NCBI GenBank assembly: GCA_020746835.1
Contig: JAGPNK010000023.1
Coordinates: forward strand, 124,001 to 188,000
From: Stachybotrys elegans
Lineage: Eukaryota > Ascomycota > Sordariomycetes > Hypocreales > Stachybotryaceae
Direction: 5' to 3'
DNA: 64,000 bases
Positions 55,183 to 64,000 of the stretch are shown in pieces. Under the pieces are notes generated by a model. That model had not been told where the DNA came from, searched no databases, and saw only the letters and a list, made by a program, of their open reading frames with translations. The translations under genes were made by a program, and so were the position numbers. Each line of letters starts with the position of its first letter. Position 1 is the first letter of the stretch.

Positions 55183-56337
55183 GACGGCAGGACAGAAAAT
55201 GAGAAGTGGCGTGGGTGGTGCATGATGCGCAAAACGCGCATGAATTGTCAACTGTATCGAATGAATAACTACACGCTGTTCTCAATACTACGTTACACTC
55301 CCTTGCAGCTCTGGCAGTAGATGTGTATAGACATGTGATATACTGCTGTCCCTCCCATAACACCCAATAGTGGCTTTCTCTCTACGTTTGACATTGTTGA
55401 TCTACTCATTTGTCGTCGGCGACGGACCCCGAAGGCGTGTCCGACGCTACCCACCTTAGTACACTTTTGGACATGCCAAGCCCGTAGTCGATTTCATTAT
55501 ATATTGCCTGTCAGCCCAGCCGTGCGATAGTAGACCCTGAATAGCAAGGGTCGTGGATAGTTCCCAAATGCGGTTAATGTTGTAAGATTTCGTCACAGCA
55601 CTGCCATGTCTGATCATGCGCGGTTTCGGTTATCCGCTAGTTTCTGTCGCTCAAGATGAAATGAGCACTTTGCAGTAGACAACCACTTGAGGGTGTGGCC
55701 AATAATTATAACGCTCAAGCCTTTTCAGGTAGCATCCGAAAGTGTACTTTGTTGACTTTGAACTCGTGATACAGTGCCTTGACGTCGAGGCCCACCCGCA
55801 TTCTATGTGAGGCTGACTGCATGAGCTATCGAAGAAACACCGTGTTGCCGTTATCTATTGCCGAAGATTCAAGGCCCTTGTCCTGGTCTTACCAGGAGTG
55901 GGCCCTGTTGATGTTGGCAGTGGCTGCATTGACAAAATTTTCAGACAAAGACCCAAGACTTGTAAGCCGCGGAGGGGATGTCCTTCCATGGCATGCAAGG
56001 CAAGCCCGTGTGGCACAAGTCATAGAGAGCATTAATCACTCGTGGTCAAGGTACCACGGAGTGTAATTTCAGAAATTTCCAGTACTGGTTCCTTATCCAT
56101 TATTGTGCACCTGAATAGTATCTGAATATGGTGTTACGTTGAGCAGTGCAACGGCCATCTCGTACTCATTACGCCCACACAGAGTGCTTGGATTGAACAA
56201 AGACTGCCAATAAGAGTTGGGATTCAAGGTTTGACGGATCCGGTAAAACTTGATCTACAAGAATCTTAACTTTGCTACTAGCATTCATCTCCTCCACGTC
56301 CTCCATATCCACCAACACCATTTGCGCGAGTCCCAAA
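55183..56337. other. Intergenic, no gene seen
   Basis: About 1.15 kb between convergent LysM and secreted-protein genes. A 95-codon plus-strand frame at 55779-56066 shows no family resemblance. Confidence 0.4.
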
Positions 56338-57427
56338 TCATCGGAAATTGTTGTAGTTGTCAGCGAACGGGTCTCCTTGGGAAGGTCGCTGGCCCAGACC
56401 AGACGTGTCGCATGCATCCCGATGCAGGATTCTAAACTCCTCTGACTCGTGCTCCATGTCTTGGTCGCGACGATAAAGCAAGTCTTCGGGGGAGACCCTG
56501 TTACCGCGTTGGCTGTTTTCAATGTCATACTCCCAAATTTCATCCATGTTATTGTAATTGACCAGGAGAAATCGCGAGATTTTGCCCTGCTCGTTGAGAT
56601 TCATGAGCGCGGGCCGCTCTTTGTTCTTCCAAATATTTTCGCTGTATAGGTATTGCCGCATGGCGAGAGGTGTTTTTGACACGAGGACAACCTCGCCACT
56701 GCATGAGCGAGCCATGGCCTCGGACACGTTCTCGAAATACTGAATCATTGTAGGTACGCCTCGATCCGAGGGGATGAGCGGCATGCCCTCGATCGAGTGC
56801 AGCCAGTTGTCTGGCTCCTGGATCCCGTAAAAGTCCTTGAAGCGGGCGGAGGACGACATAAACTTGTTTGGCCAGAGATGCTGCGTCGCCGACTAGTTAG
56901 CACCAGCCAAAAAACACAGAAGCAAATACATCTCTCCTCACCCAGTTGGTCAGCTTGCGGTGTGCGCAAGCCCAGATGGACGTCTCATCGCTTAGATACC
57001 TAGGCGGTTGCGGCACCGAGGCCGTGTAGAAAACGCATTTGTTTCTGAGTTGTTGTGTGTTCAGAATACGCATGTACGACTGCATCTTCTGCGTCGTCAG
57101 GTCCGCGAGAAGCGCGCGCCCTGCCTTAGAGGAGACTTCAGGCTCCGGGCAGTAAAAGCAACCAGGAACGTCAAGGAGCTTTCCGTAGCCATCAACACCC
57201 AGTGCACCGTCGGCGCGGGCTAGAAGCATCGCGCTCTGGTTTCTGAGCTCGCTTCGAGAAATGAGGGGGCCAAACATTTCGACATCACCAACAGCATCGC
57301 CCGTTTCTGGCTGGCCCGGGGTGAAGCTGATGTGACCGTACGGCCGATTGCTGGCAAGACAAGCAACTGAAAAAAGCGCAAAGATAGTCACCGTCAGGAC
57401 GTTCATCCTCTTCGCGATTTGGATCAT
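56338..57427 (-). CDS. Secreted protein of unknown function within the chitinase block
   Basis: Two exons, 57427-56942 and 56892-56338, joined in phase at a 49-nt intron into 346 residues. A signal peptide is visible after the second Met ('MNVLTVTIFALFSVACLAS'). The mature part has conserved-looking blocks 'GPLISRSELRNQSAMLLARA', 'VPGCFYCPEP', 'SYMRILNTQQLRNKCVFYT', 'YFENVSEAMARSCSGEV' and 'HRDACD'. Cys pairs suggest an extracellular fold. I do not know a named domain for it; proteins of this style occur next to killer-toxin-like chitinases in other filamentous fungi (from memory, unverified). Its position between two LysM genes suggests a joint extracellular role. Confidence 0.78.
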
Positions 57428-58528
57428 TTTGCAAAGTCAAGGGTTGTAAATATCGTATCGAATGTGGACAATAGTGCCAGATCAGGCTGGAAAACCTTGG
57501 CTTTACCACAGTTGCAACATGAGCAGCTCCCGACATCTTTCTCTACCCCGAGCTTACAGATTCAAGTCCTTTGGTAGCTCGGCTCATGCGGCCTGAGGGC
57601 ATGTGAATGGCTGAGTCTTCCCTGCTCGCATCAGCAAGCCAGGAAATTGCTCCTGCCCTTTGATGCATCTCCTGAGATCCATTCATCCATTCACGCCCCC
57701 TCCATGTGGCCCTTGAAAACATGGGTTGACCCTAGACGTTGTGTTTACAGATTTCGGCAAAGAACAAGCATAGCCATCCGCGTCAATTCAGCAATATCAT
57801 GAGACCAATAGATGACATCCAGTATTGATAAAGGCAGGTTGCTAACCAAAAGCAATGATTGATGGGTGGAATAAGCTGACAAGCGAGTGTAACCATATCG
57901 ATGCAATCAGGCAACATTGCCTCCTTATGACAATCAGTAGATGTTCTAGCCCTTGTGGGGGTCAAGGGTGGCGCATGGGACTTTTGTGCCAGCTTGTCCT
58001 AGGATTAGAGTTTGAGGAAGGCCGATGCTGACAGAAAGCACGATATCGTCGAACAACTTAGGGTTAGTGATGCAAATCACTCATTAATTGACGGCCTTGT
58101 AGTATCTCTGTGTCAATTGGATGTGGACCGTCAACGATGATGGAGGCTGAAACATACCATGATCTGACCGCATGGTACTATTGAAAAGGAGTCATCTCAA
58201 AACGGTAGGGCCCGAGTAATGTGGATATATGAAGTCTATGTTTTGGAGCTGGTGATGCCTACATGGCTAGAATTGGTATAATTCCACCAATCTGACTGGT
58301 CCCGTGGTATTGGCGAACCAAGCTGAAAACTCATTGGTTTGACTCGGTAGGTAGGAGAAGCGGTGTGTCGGCATGAATTGAATATCCGAAGTGGCACTGT
58401 TCATGAAGCACGGAAACTAAGTATACAGGATTAACCACATATTCCTATATGTATTCGATTCGTGCAACCACATCACAGCCACTCACCGTTGGCTATCTTA
58501 TTTTCTATGACCTAGACTCATACCAATC
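57428..58528. promoter_or_regulatory. Bidirectional promoter, secreted protein and second LysM gene
   Basis: A 1.1-kb spacer between divergent genes. It contains the second copy of 'CACGCCCCCTCCAT' at 57692-57705, about 265 bases upstream of the secreted-protein start. No gene is recognisable within it. Confidence 0.5.
57692..57705 (+). promoter_or_regulatory. Shared 14-base promoter motif, copy 2
   Basis: CACGCCCCCTCCAT, identical to 52752-52765. Flanking bases differ (T before and GTG after, against G and TTC), so the match is limited to the motif and is not a recent duplication of the promoter. Confidence 0.45.
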
Positions 58529-59963
58529 ATGAGATTTGTACTCTGGATTGCAGTCCTGCAGCTCACCCAGGTGGTCGCTGGCCAAAGCTATACCGTCGAC
58601 CCCCCGACAACAGCGCCTGGCAATACCATCCTAGACTGCACCAACTGGCATGTCGGCGCTACAGGGGATTCATGCCAGGCCATTGCCACCCAAAACTTCA
58701 TTGAGCTACGGCAGCTGTACCGTTACGTATGTCAACTGTTACATTTGAGAATTCCTAGCAAGTTACTGACAGGGTGTTGCAGAACCCCTCATTGGCTGAT
58801 GGCTGTAATATAGTCCCGAGCACATCGTACTGTGTCGAAGAGAATTGGGGCATACCTCCGCCTGAGCCTACAACAACGAGCAGTACGAGCACGTCGTCCA
58901 CCCCGACCGGCCTCCCAACGCCGAAGCCAACCCAGCCGGGTGGTATGATTGAGGGCTGCACCAAGTTTTACTTTGTCAAGAATACGGACACATGCTCCAG
59001 CGTTCTTGAAACAAATGGCTTGACACTACCGCAGCTATTCGCGCTCAACCCCGGCGTCAAGGATACCTGCGCGGGGATGTGGCTCGAGGTTTATCTCTGC
59101 GTTGCTGGTCCCCTTTCCAGCACAACAACGACGGTGCAGGTCACAGCAACCACCAGCATATCCACTGGGGGTAATGGGATCGCAACTCCCAGTCCTACTC
59201 AGCCGCCCTCCATTGCGCCAAACTGCAACAGTTTCTATTTCGTCAAGCCGCAAACGAGCTGCGCCACAGTTCTTGCTGACACTGGTCTCACTTTGGCTCA
59301 GCTCTTCGCCTGGAACAGTGGCATATTATCAGACTGCTCCGGTCTCTGGGCCAACGTGTGGCTCTGTGCAGGCGTCATTGGCGGCAATCCTGTCACAACT
59401 ACTCCTACCCCTAGCGTCTCCACGACGTCGACCTCCACTGGGGGCAACGGCATAGCCACCCCAAGTCCAACGCAGCCTCCGTCCATCGTATCTAACTGCA
59501 ACAAGTTCTATTTTGTCCCACCCAACACAGGCTGTGACGTAGTGCTGAGGGTAAACGGAATCAGCCAAAAACAGCTGTTCATGTGGAACAGCGGTGTCGG
59601 CGCCGACTGCTCCGGTCTGTGGGCGAACGTCTGGGTATGCGTGGGCGTTATTGGTGGCCCTTCACCAACGATCACAACGAGCAGCACAACGACGAGAGGC
59701 AATGGGATTGCCACGCCCACACCCACGCAACCCGGTATGGTGAACAATTGCAAGACCTTTTACAAGGGTGAGTCCCCTTGTCTCGACTTCTTAGCACCCC
59801 AAGGCCCCTGATGCTGACAACCTTCGCAGTGGTTGAGGGCGATGACTGTGGGAAAATATCCTCCAAGACTGGAGTTTCGGTTAGTAATATTCAAAGGTGG
59901 AACACAGAACTTGGAGGTACATGTTCGGTCTGGCTTGGATATTATCTCTGTATCGGTGTGTAG
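58529..59963 (+). CDS. Secreted multi-LysM protein with repeated Thr/Pro linkers
   Basis: Three exons, 58529-58726, 58783-59767, 59830-59963, joined in phase to 438 residues. Signal peptide 'MRFVLWIAVLQLTQVVAGQ'. Five LysM-type modules, each with the pattern 'C..FYFV....C..VL...G....QLF.WN.G....C.GLW' followed by a V-C end, for example 'CNKFYFVPPNTGCDVVL'. Modules are joined by Ser/Thr/Pro linkers in which 'GGNGIATPSPTQPPSI' recurs. No enzymatic domain, so it is a chitin-binding LysM effector or wall-coat protein. The last module is split by an intron. It is intact, in contrast to the LysM gene at 53-55 kb. Confidence 0.93.
59160..59735 (+). repeat. Tandem module repeat inside the LysM gene
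   Basis: Linker plus LysM units repeat in tandem with a period of roughly 270 bases: linkers begin near 59163, 59437 and 59695. DNA identity between the first two is clear (ACTGGGGG.AA.GG.AT), so the protein grew by internal duplication. Confidence 0.75.
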
Positions 59964-60262
59964 TATCAATAGGAAGTCATAGTCGCAGCGGCATTCTTTA
60001 GGACTGAGTGTCTTGTACTGAGCAGAAGAGAGAAAGAGTCAGGAGTCATTTTCCGTGGAGCATGGGGGCATTTACTTCTACCTACACTACCAGAGTCACG
60101 GGTAGAGTCTCGGCTATGAGTGTCGGGAAAAAGCAGCTCTACCTGCGTCAGGTAAGGACAGGGGTCACTTTCTGGCTATAAATACAGCAACCCCGCCACT
60201 CACTCTCGGTTTTCCATCTTACATCATCTCTACACACGCTGCCTGACACGTTCACTCTGTCC
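59964..60262. other. Short spacer
   Basis: About 300 bases between two plus-strand genes; 'GGCTATAAATACAGC' at about 60173-60187 is a good TATA box for the next gene, about 80 bases upstream of its ATG. Confidence 0.55.
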
Positions 60263-61198
60263 ATGATTAATTTTACTGTTTTCCCAAGGCTGCCCGTTGA
60301 GCTCCAAGATGCCATCTGGGCATTGAGTTTAGCGGAGCCTGAGCCCGAAGTCTGTATCGTCTGGCCCCTGGATCTAGAAGCGCCTGAAGACCAGCCTACT
60401 TTGCCCTTTATTGTCGACACAGCCTGGCCGAGTATTGCCCACGTTTGCCGCGCAGCCCGGGCTGTTGCTTTATCATCACCTCTTGTGCGGCTGCGATATT
60501 CAGCAAGCGCGGGCTTTCTTGTGCCCTATCGAGCGTTCGACCCCTCTATTGATTGTCTGTACTGGGGAGTGTCGCAGGTCAATGCCATGGAGTTCTTTTT
60601 CAAGAAGACAGAGAATGCGGCACTTGCCCGGTCTCTACGACATATTGCCATTGAATTACCGGCAATGTACCCGCCGTCCGTCATGGCAGAAATGATTCGC
60701 GAGTCGGCCATATTTGTGCGCACGCTCTCGTTTGTCTTGCCCGAGACATCAGACACATGCTCAGCAAGGACGGAGTTTGCACCTCCCGCACGCCGCTGCC
60801 GGCTACGCGATATTCCAGAGGGCACGATCAAAGAAATCACGCTTGAAGACGTACCGTTTTTACCACCGCATAGAAAGAGAAGGCAGGGGTTACTGGAGTG
60901 GCTACACGCACGGCGCGGAGATATGGACGATCATGTCCGCAAATTCAACGTGACGGGCGATGAGGGAAGTGCATGGAGCACACCAGATCAGAGATTTGGT
61001 GGTTTGGAGATAAAAATACAGTCATTCGTGGAGTGGGAAAGTGGTCAATGGGTTGAAGTTTGTGGACAACGGAAGCTGGGGCTGGATGGCCAGGCACCAC
61101 GGCTGTACCATATCCGAGGTGAGGATCGCAGGAATCCGGCAGAGTATCGTGTGTTGGATGATGATTGTGGGATTTTCTGCTCGTCAACTAAGGAATGA
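60263..61198 (+). CDS. 2EXR-domain protein
   Basis: Single exon of 311 residues. The N-terminus 'FTVFPRLPVELQDAIWALSL' is the 2EXR domain signature (two conserved ExR-like motifs) found in very many fungal proteins, and 'VCRAARAVAL' matches the second conserved block of that domain at about residues 60-70. Function of the family is unknown; F-box-like helices have been suggested by some because of the 'LP.EL...I' pattern (inference). The tail 'GGLEIKIQSFVEWESGQWVE' is strand-rich. No signal peptide. A TATA box lies upstream. Confidence 0.85.
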   Translation: MINFTVFPRLPVELQDAIWALSLAEPEPEVCIVWPLDLEAPEDQPTLPFIVDTAWPSIAHVCRAARAVALSSPLVRLRYSASAGFLVPYRAFDPSIDCLYWGVSQVNAMEFFFKKTENAALARSLRHIAIELPAMYPPSVMAEMIRESAIFVRTLSFVLPETSDTCSARTEFAPPARRCRLRDIPEGTIKEITLEDVPFLPPHRKRRQGLLEWLHARRGDMDDHVRKFNVTGDEGSAWSTPDQRFGGLEIKIQSFVEWESGQWVEVCGQRKLGLDGQAPRLYHIRGEDRRNPAEYRVLDDDCGIFCSSTKE

Positions 61199-62273
61199 CT
61201 AAACCATCCAAATATCATTCTCAATGGAGACCGTTCAGGAAATGTTGCTCTATCTCCTATTTTCCACTGTATGAAGGGAGACTAGCCCTGCAGCGCTAAG
61301 CATAGTAGAAGATCTTTTATGTTTGCAAAGATGAGAGAGATATTGTAAAGACTGGTGCAATATGGGACTTAATAGGAATGGTTATAAAATTATCTGGACG
61401 GGCTGTAAAGATGTTTCGAGGGGACTTGAGGTCAAGTGAGATCAAGGGGATTGCGAAGTGTATAAAGTCAATAAGGCTAAGAAGGATAGCTGCTGCCGGA
61501 TCTGAGCCAGCCGCAGACACCACCTCAATAGGCAATGGCATCATATCACCCAGACGGCAATAAATTGGTATACTTACTAGTTTACCCCTTGGAATTCTGC
61601 ATGGCATGTCGGAAAACTCTTTTCGGTCGCCTGGTTGCTAGGTGCCGTCGTTACGCCCTGAGGTCTTCTATTCATGCTTAAATATTGTATAGCAAAGAGA
61701 AGGTCACAGGCCCGAACATAATGCTATGGTTCTAGCTTAGTAGCTGTGGAAAGGATGAATACACTGACGTAAAAGAATAAAAGATGTCGCAGTCCCCATG
61801 TTATCTTATTGCTCACGGCGGCAGGCGTGCTGTGAACGCTTCTGATCTTGGACAACTCATGCTGTCGGCGTCCCGGAGACACCAGTTGTAACCCTGTTAC
61901 TTGAGTCAATAACTGGCAGCCACGTAGGCATGAAAAATGGAGCTATACACGATCTTGTCAGACTGATGCCACCCAAAAACGGTGGGTGAAAGTCACGCAC
62001 TCACAGTGGGTGCTATTGTGGTTGGAGACGTATTGGCATTCAAATGACCCCGGACAAGGATATGAGCTTAGATATCGCAGGTACATAAACTACTAATGAA
62101 AGCTACATGCCAATGTACGATATTGCCCTGTTATTACAATAAAGGGATTGTCAGACTGTAGCCGACATCACCCATTGGCCAGAGCTAGAGAACAATAAGG
62201 GGTCTGCGGCTGCGGGAGCGAAAGCTTTAAGTATAGTTATAGAAATATAAAGAGTGTCACCATAAAGCAACCT
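61199..62273. other. Intergenic, no gene seen
   Basis: About 1.1 kb between convergent genes. Several short frames, none with family-like sequence; the sequence is moderately AT-rich around 61320-61400 and 61680-61800. Confidence 0.45.
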
Positions 62274-63632
62274 TTACATTGCAGGCCGCACGTTTGATTC
62301 CTTCCCCTCTGTCGTCCACTGTTGCAACTCATACTCCTGGCCAGACGGTGAACTCATAGTCTCATTCGTTTGGCCTGAACGCGATCCACCAGTTTCTTTC
62401 CAATTGGAGTTCTCGGGTGGGGAAGAATTCTGCAGTTTCTCGAAAGGACCTTTTGCTAGAAAGAGCTGCGAGTCTTTGCGAGGCCGGCTGGGCAGCCTCT
62501 CCGCATAGCCTTTTCCGCTGGTATTCTTTGTTTCATCTCGGGACTTGAGGGATGTAAGGAGGCCGGGGACTCTACGGAGGAGAGGACGTAGCGTCGGAAG
62601 GCTGGCGCAGATGATGGCGCAAGCGACTTCGATGATCGACCAGTTGACGACGTCGACACTGTCCCCTGTTGGTACATTATGATCAGTAAGTGTTCTCAGC
62701 CTCGGTCTAGAGTATACATTCACTCACACGTTGAGTCAAGTGAATTAGCGAAAGAAACGGTATATTTCAGTCGCATTATACTTGTCACGCAGGCACTAAG
62801 ACGAATGTCAGTATCGGGCATTCCCACTCCCACTGGGGCAAGGGTTTTCTTACAAAGAGCCAACGCTGAACATTAGAATGAGGGCAATTCGTTTCTGCAT
62901 CGTCAGACGTAATTGGAAGACCTCCTTGATTGGCAAAGCAAAGATGACGATGTCTTCAACGATGCTGAAGATGGCTCCGGAAACCGTGATAGCCGTAATA
63001 TCCAAGCATTTTCCTGTGATCGTTCTACCCCACACGGCATTGACTGGTAAGCATTGTAGGATGACGACAAGCATGTATATCAAGCCATGGCCAACGAGGA
63101 ACACGCCAAAGGTGATGATGGCGCGTTGGAGCCAGGTAGCAGGGAAGATACGACTGAAGAGAACCAGGATTGAGACTTTGGCTGTTACTTGAACAAGCAC
63201 GTAGAGAATTTGAGCTATGTAGAAGAGCTGGTAGTTTGTTAGCGAGTGAGAACCCACTGGGATCCTCAAAGGTTTATGCAAGAGGACGTACCTGGAATAT
63301 CGTCGGCGCATTTTTGGGCCTGACGTTCCAGTAATGGTTTCCGAACCCTAGATGGGTGCCTAGTTGATTTAGCCCATGGGATACTTCACCCCAAGCATTC
63401 GGCAACGCACCGGCAAGCTGGACGGAGCAGAGCCCAACGAAGAAAATTGTGGCCACGATGGTTGTCCAGTCATCCCACCAGAGTCGATTCGACACGGTCC
63501 ATCGGGCAATACACCTCAACACAACGATGACGAGAGTCAAGACGAGACATGAGACGATGGCCACCTTGACTTCGGTACTTCTCGATTCAATAGGGTAGTC
63601 CGCACAAAGACCTCCAAGGAGAGTTGCTGCCT
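62274..63632 (-). CDS. Fungal rhodopsin-domain integral membrane protein (5' end unresolved)
   Basis: Exons 63632-63292, 63227-62854, 62795-62728 and 62665-62274 join in phase. TM segments include 'VAIVSCLVLTLVIVVLRC', 'WWDDWTTIVATIFFVGL', 'IAQILYVLVQVTAKVSILVL', 'IITFGVFLVGHGLIYMLVVI' and 'NWSIIEVACAIICASLPTLR'. The 'WWDDW' after TM1 and the cysteine-flanked 'CLPVNAVW...KCLD' loop are family hallmarks. A long soluble Ser/Lys-rich tail of about 90 residues follows the last helix. The first coding exon is missing from my model: upstream of 63632 the frame has no ATG before a TGA, and an AG acceptor sits there, so a further small exon lies beyond. Role unknown; relatives include PTH11-type receptors. 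Confidence 0.82.
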
Positions 63633-64000
63633 CTGCAATGCAGGTTGATAAGTCATGTAATCTTGGAGCGGGAAAGTATCAGGGAAAACTGACGAGCCTG
63701 GTCGGCAAAGGGACAGGCGAGCTGAACACATGATGAAAGGTCTGCCTGGAATGCCTGGTTGGCACATATGCAGTCGCTTGCAACTTGAACTGATGTAAGG
63801 CTGCAATTTCCGCCGATCACTGCGTTTGTAAGACATGGTCTCTATTTCGGGGAACGAATAGCAACAAGTCAGCGAATGCAGTGTCTGACATCCCTCATAT
63901 ATACATGCGTTGCTCCTGAAGGCAGGCAAGACAATCATTGATCTTCCTCAAAATCACCAGATTCAACACTTACAGAGCATTCGGGAGTTGCCGATAGAAG
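63633..64000. other. Upstream region of the membrane protein gene
   Basis: About 370 bases that must hold the first exon and promoter of the membrane protein. A minus-strand ATG near 63836 ('MSYKRSDRRKLQ') is one candidate start, but I cannot join it with confidence. Confidence 0.35.

Noticed and set aside
55779..56066. 95-codon frame between LysM-1 and the secreted protein
   Set aside because: No recognisable motif or coding bias, and it ends in promoter-like sequence; treated as chance.

Overview
This window is nuclear DNA of a filamentous ascomycete. Genes carry short (about 45-80 nt) GT-AG introns with CTRAC-like branch sites, and the families are fungus-specific: HET, F-box/DUF7600, 2EXR, Zn2Cys6, fungal rhodopsin-like membrane proteins, LysM effectors and a highly reducing PKS. 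Protein styles suggest a Sordariomycete, probably Hypocreales; that placement is inference.

Layout. 1-5.2 kb: an intracellular GH3 beta-glucosidase (3' end cut by the window edge) divergent from a six-exon MFS sugar transporter. 5.4-9.9 kb: an F-box protein and a HET-domain protein. 10.2-14.05 kb: two divergent zinc peptidases, an archaemetzincin and a saccharolysin/PRD1-type M3 oligopeptidase. 14-19.7 kb: a gene-poor stretch with a broken pseudokinase-like gene, a 255-bp TA-flanked inverted-repeat element and a truncated AAA ATPase. 19.8-27 kb: an MFS drug-type transporter, a CCG-9-like trehalose phosphorylase and a Zn2Cys6 regulator whose zinc cluster is split by a GC-AG intron. 27.8-32 kb: a STAND NTPase remnant, a rhodopsin-like membrane protein and an esterase with a separate signal-peptide exon. 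32.4-40.5 kb: a wrecked polyketide locus (PKS plus divergent hydrolase). 41-46.2 kb: a DUF7025-like/AAA ATPase, a second copy of the inverted-repeat element, and an 820-residue protein with two membrane segments. 47.4-60 kb: a chitin-directed secretion block: a zymocin-alpha-like GH18 chitinase with a CBM18 module, a LysM protein divergent from it, a secreted protein of unknown function and a second LysM protein. 60-64 kb: a 2EXR protein and another rhodopsin-like membrane protein.

The most notable points are: (i) the two-promoter chitinase/LysM/secreted-protein block, whose two bidirectional promoters share an identical 14-base motif; (ii) two MITE copies whose terminal repeats differ between copies but match within each copy; (iii) a dead PKS whose ACP has lost its phosphopantetheine serine; (iv) many one- or two-base indels at short repeats in accessory genes, while neighbouring long genes are intact. 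No tRNA, rRNA or CRISPR was seen.
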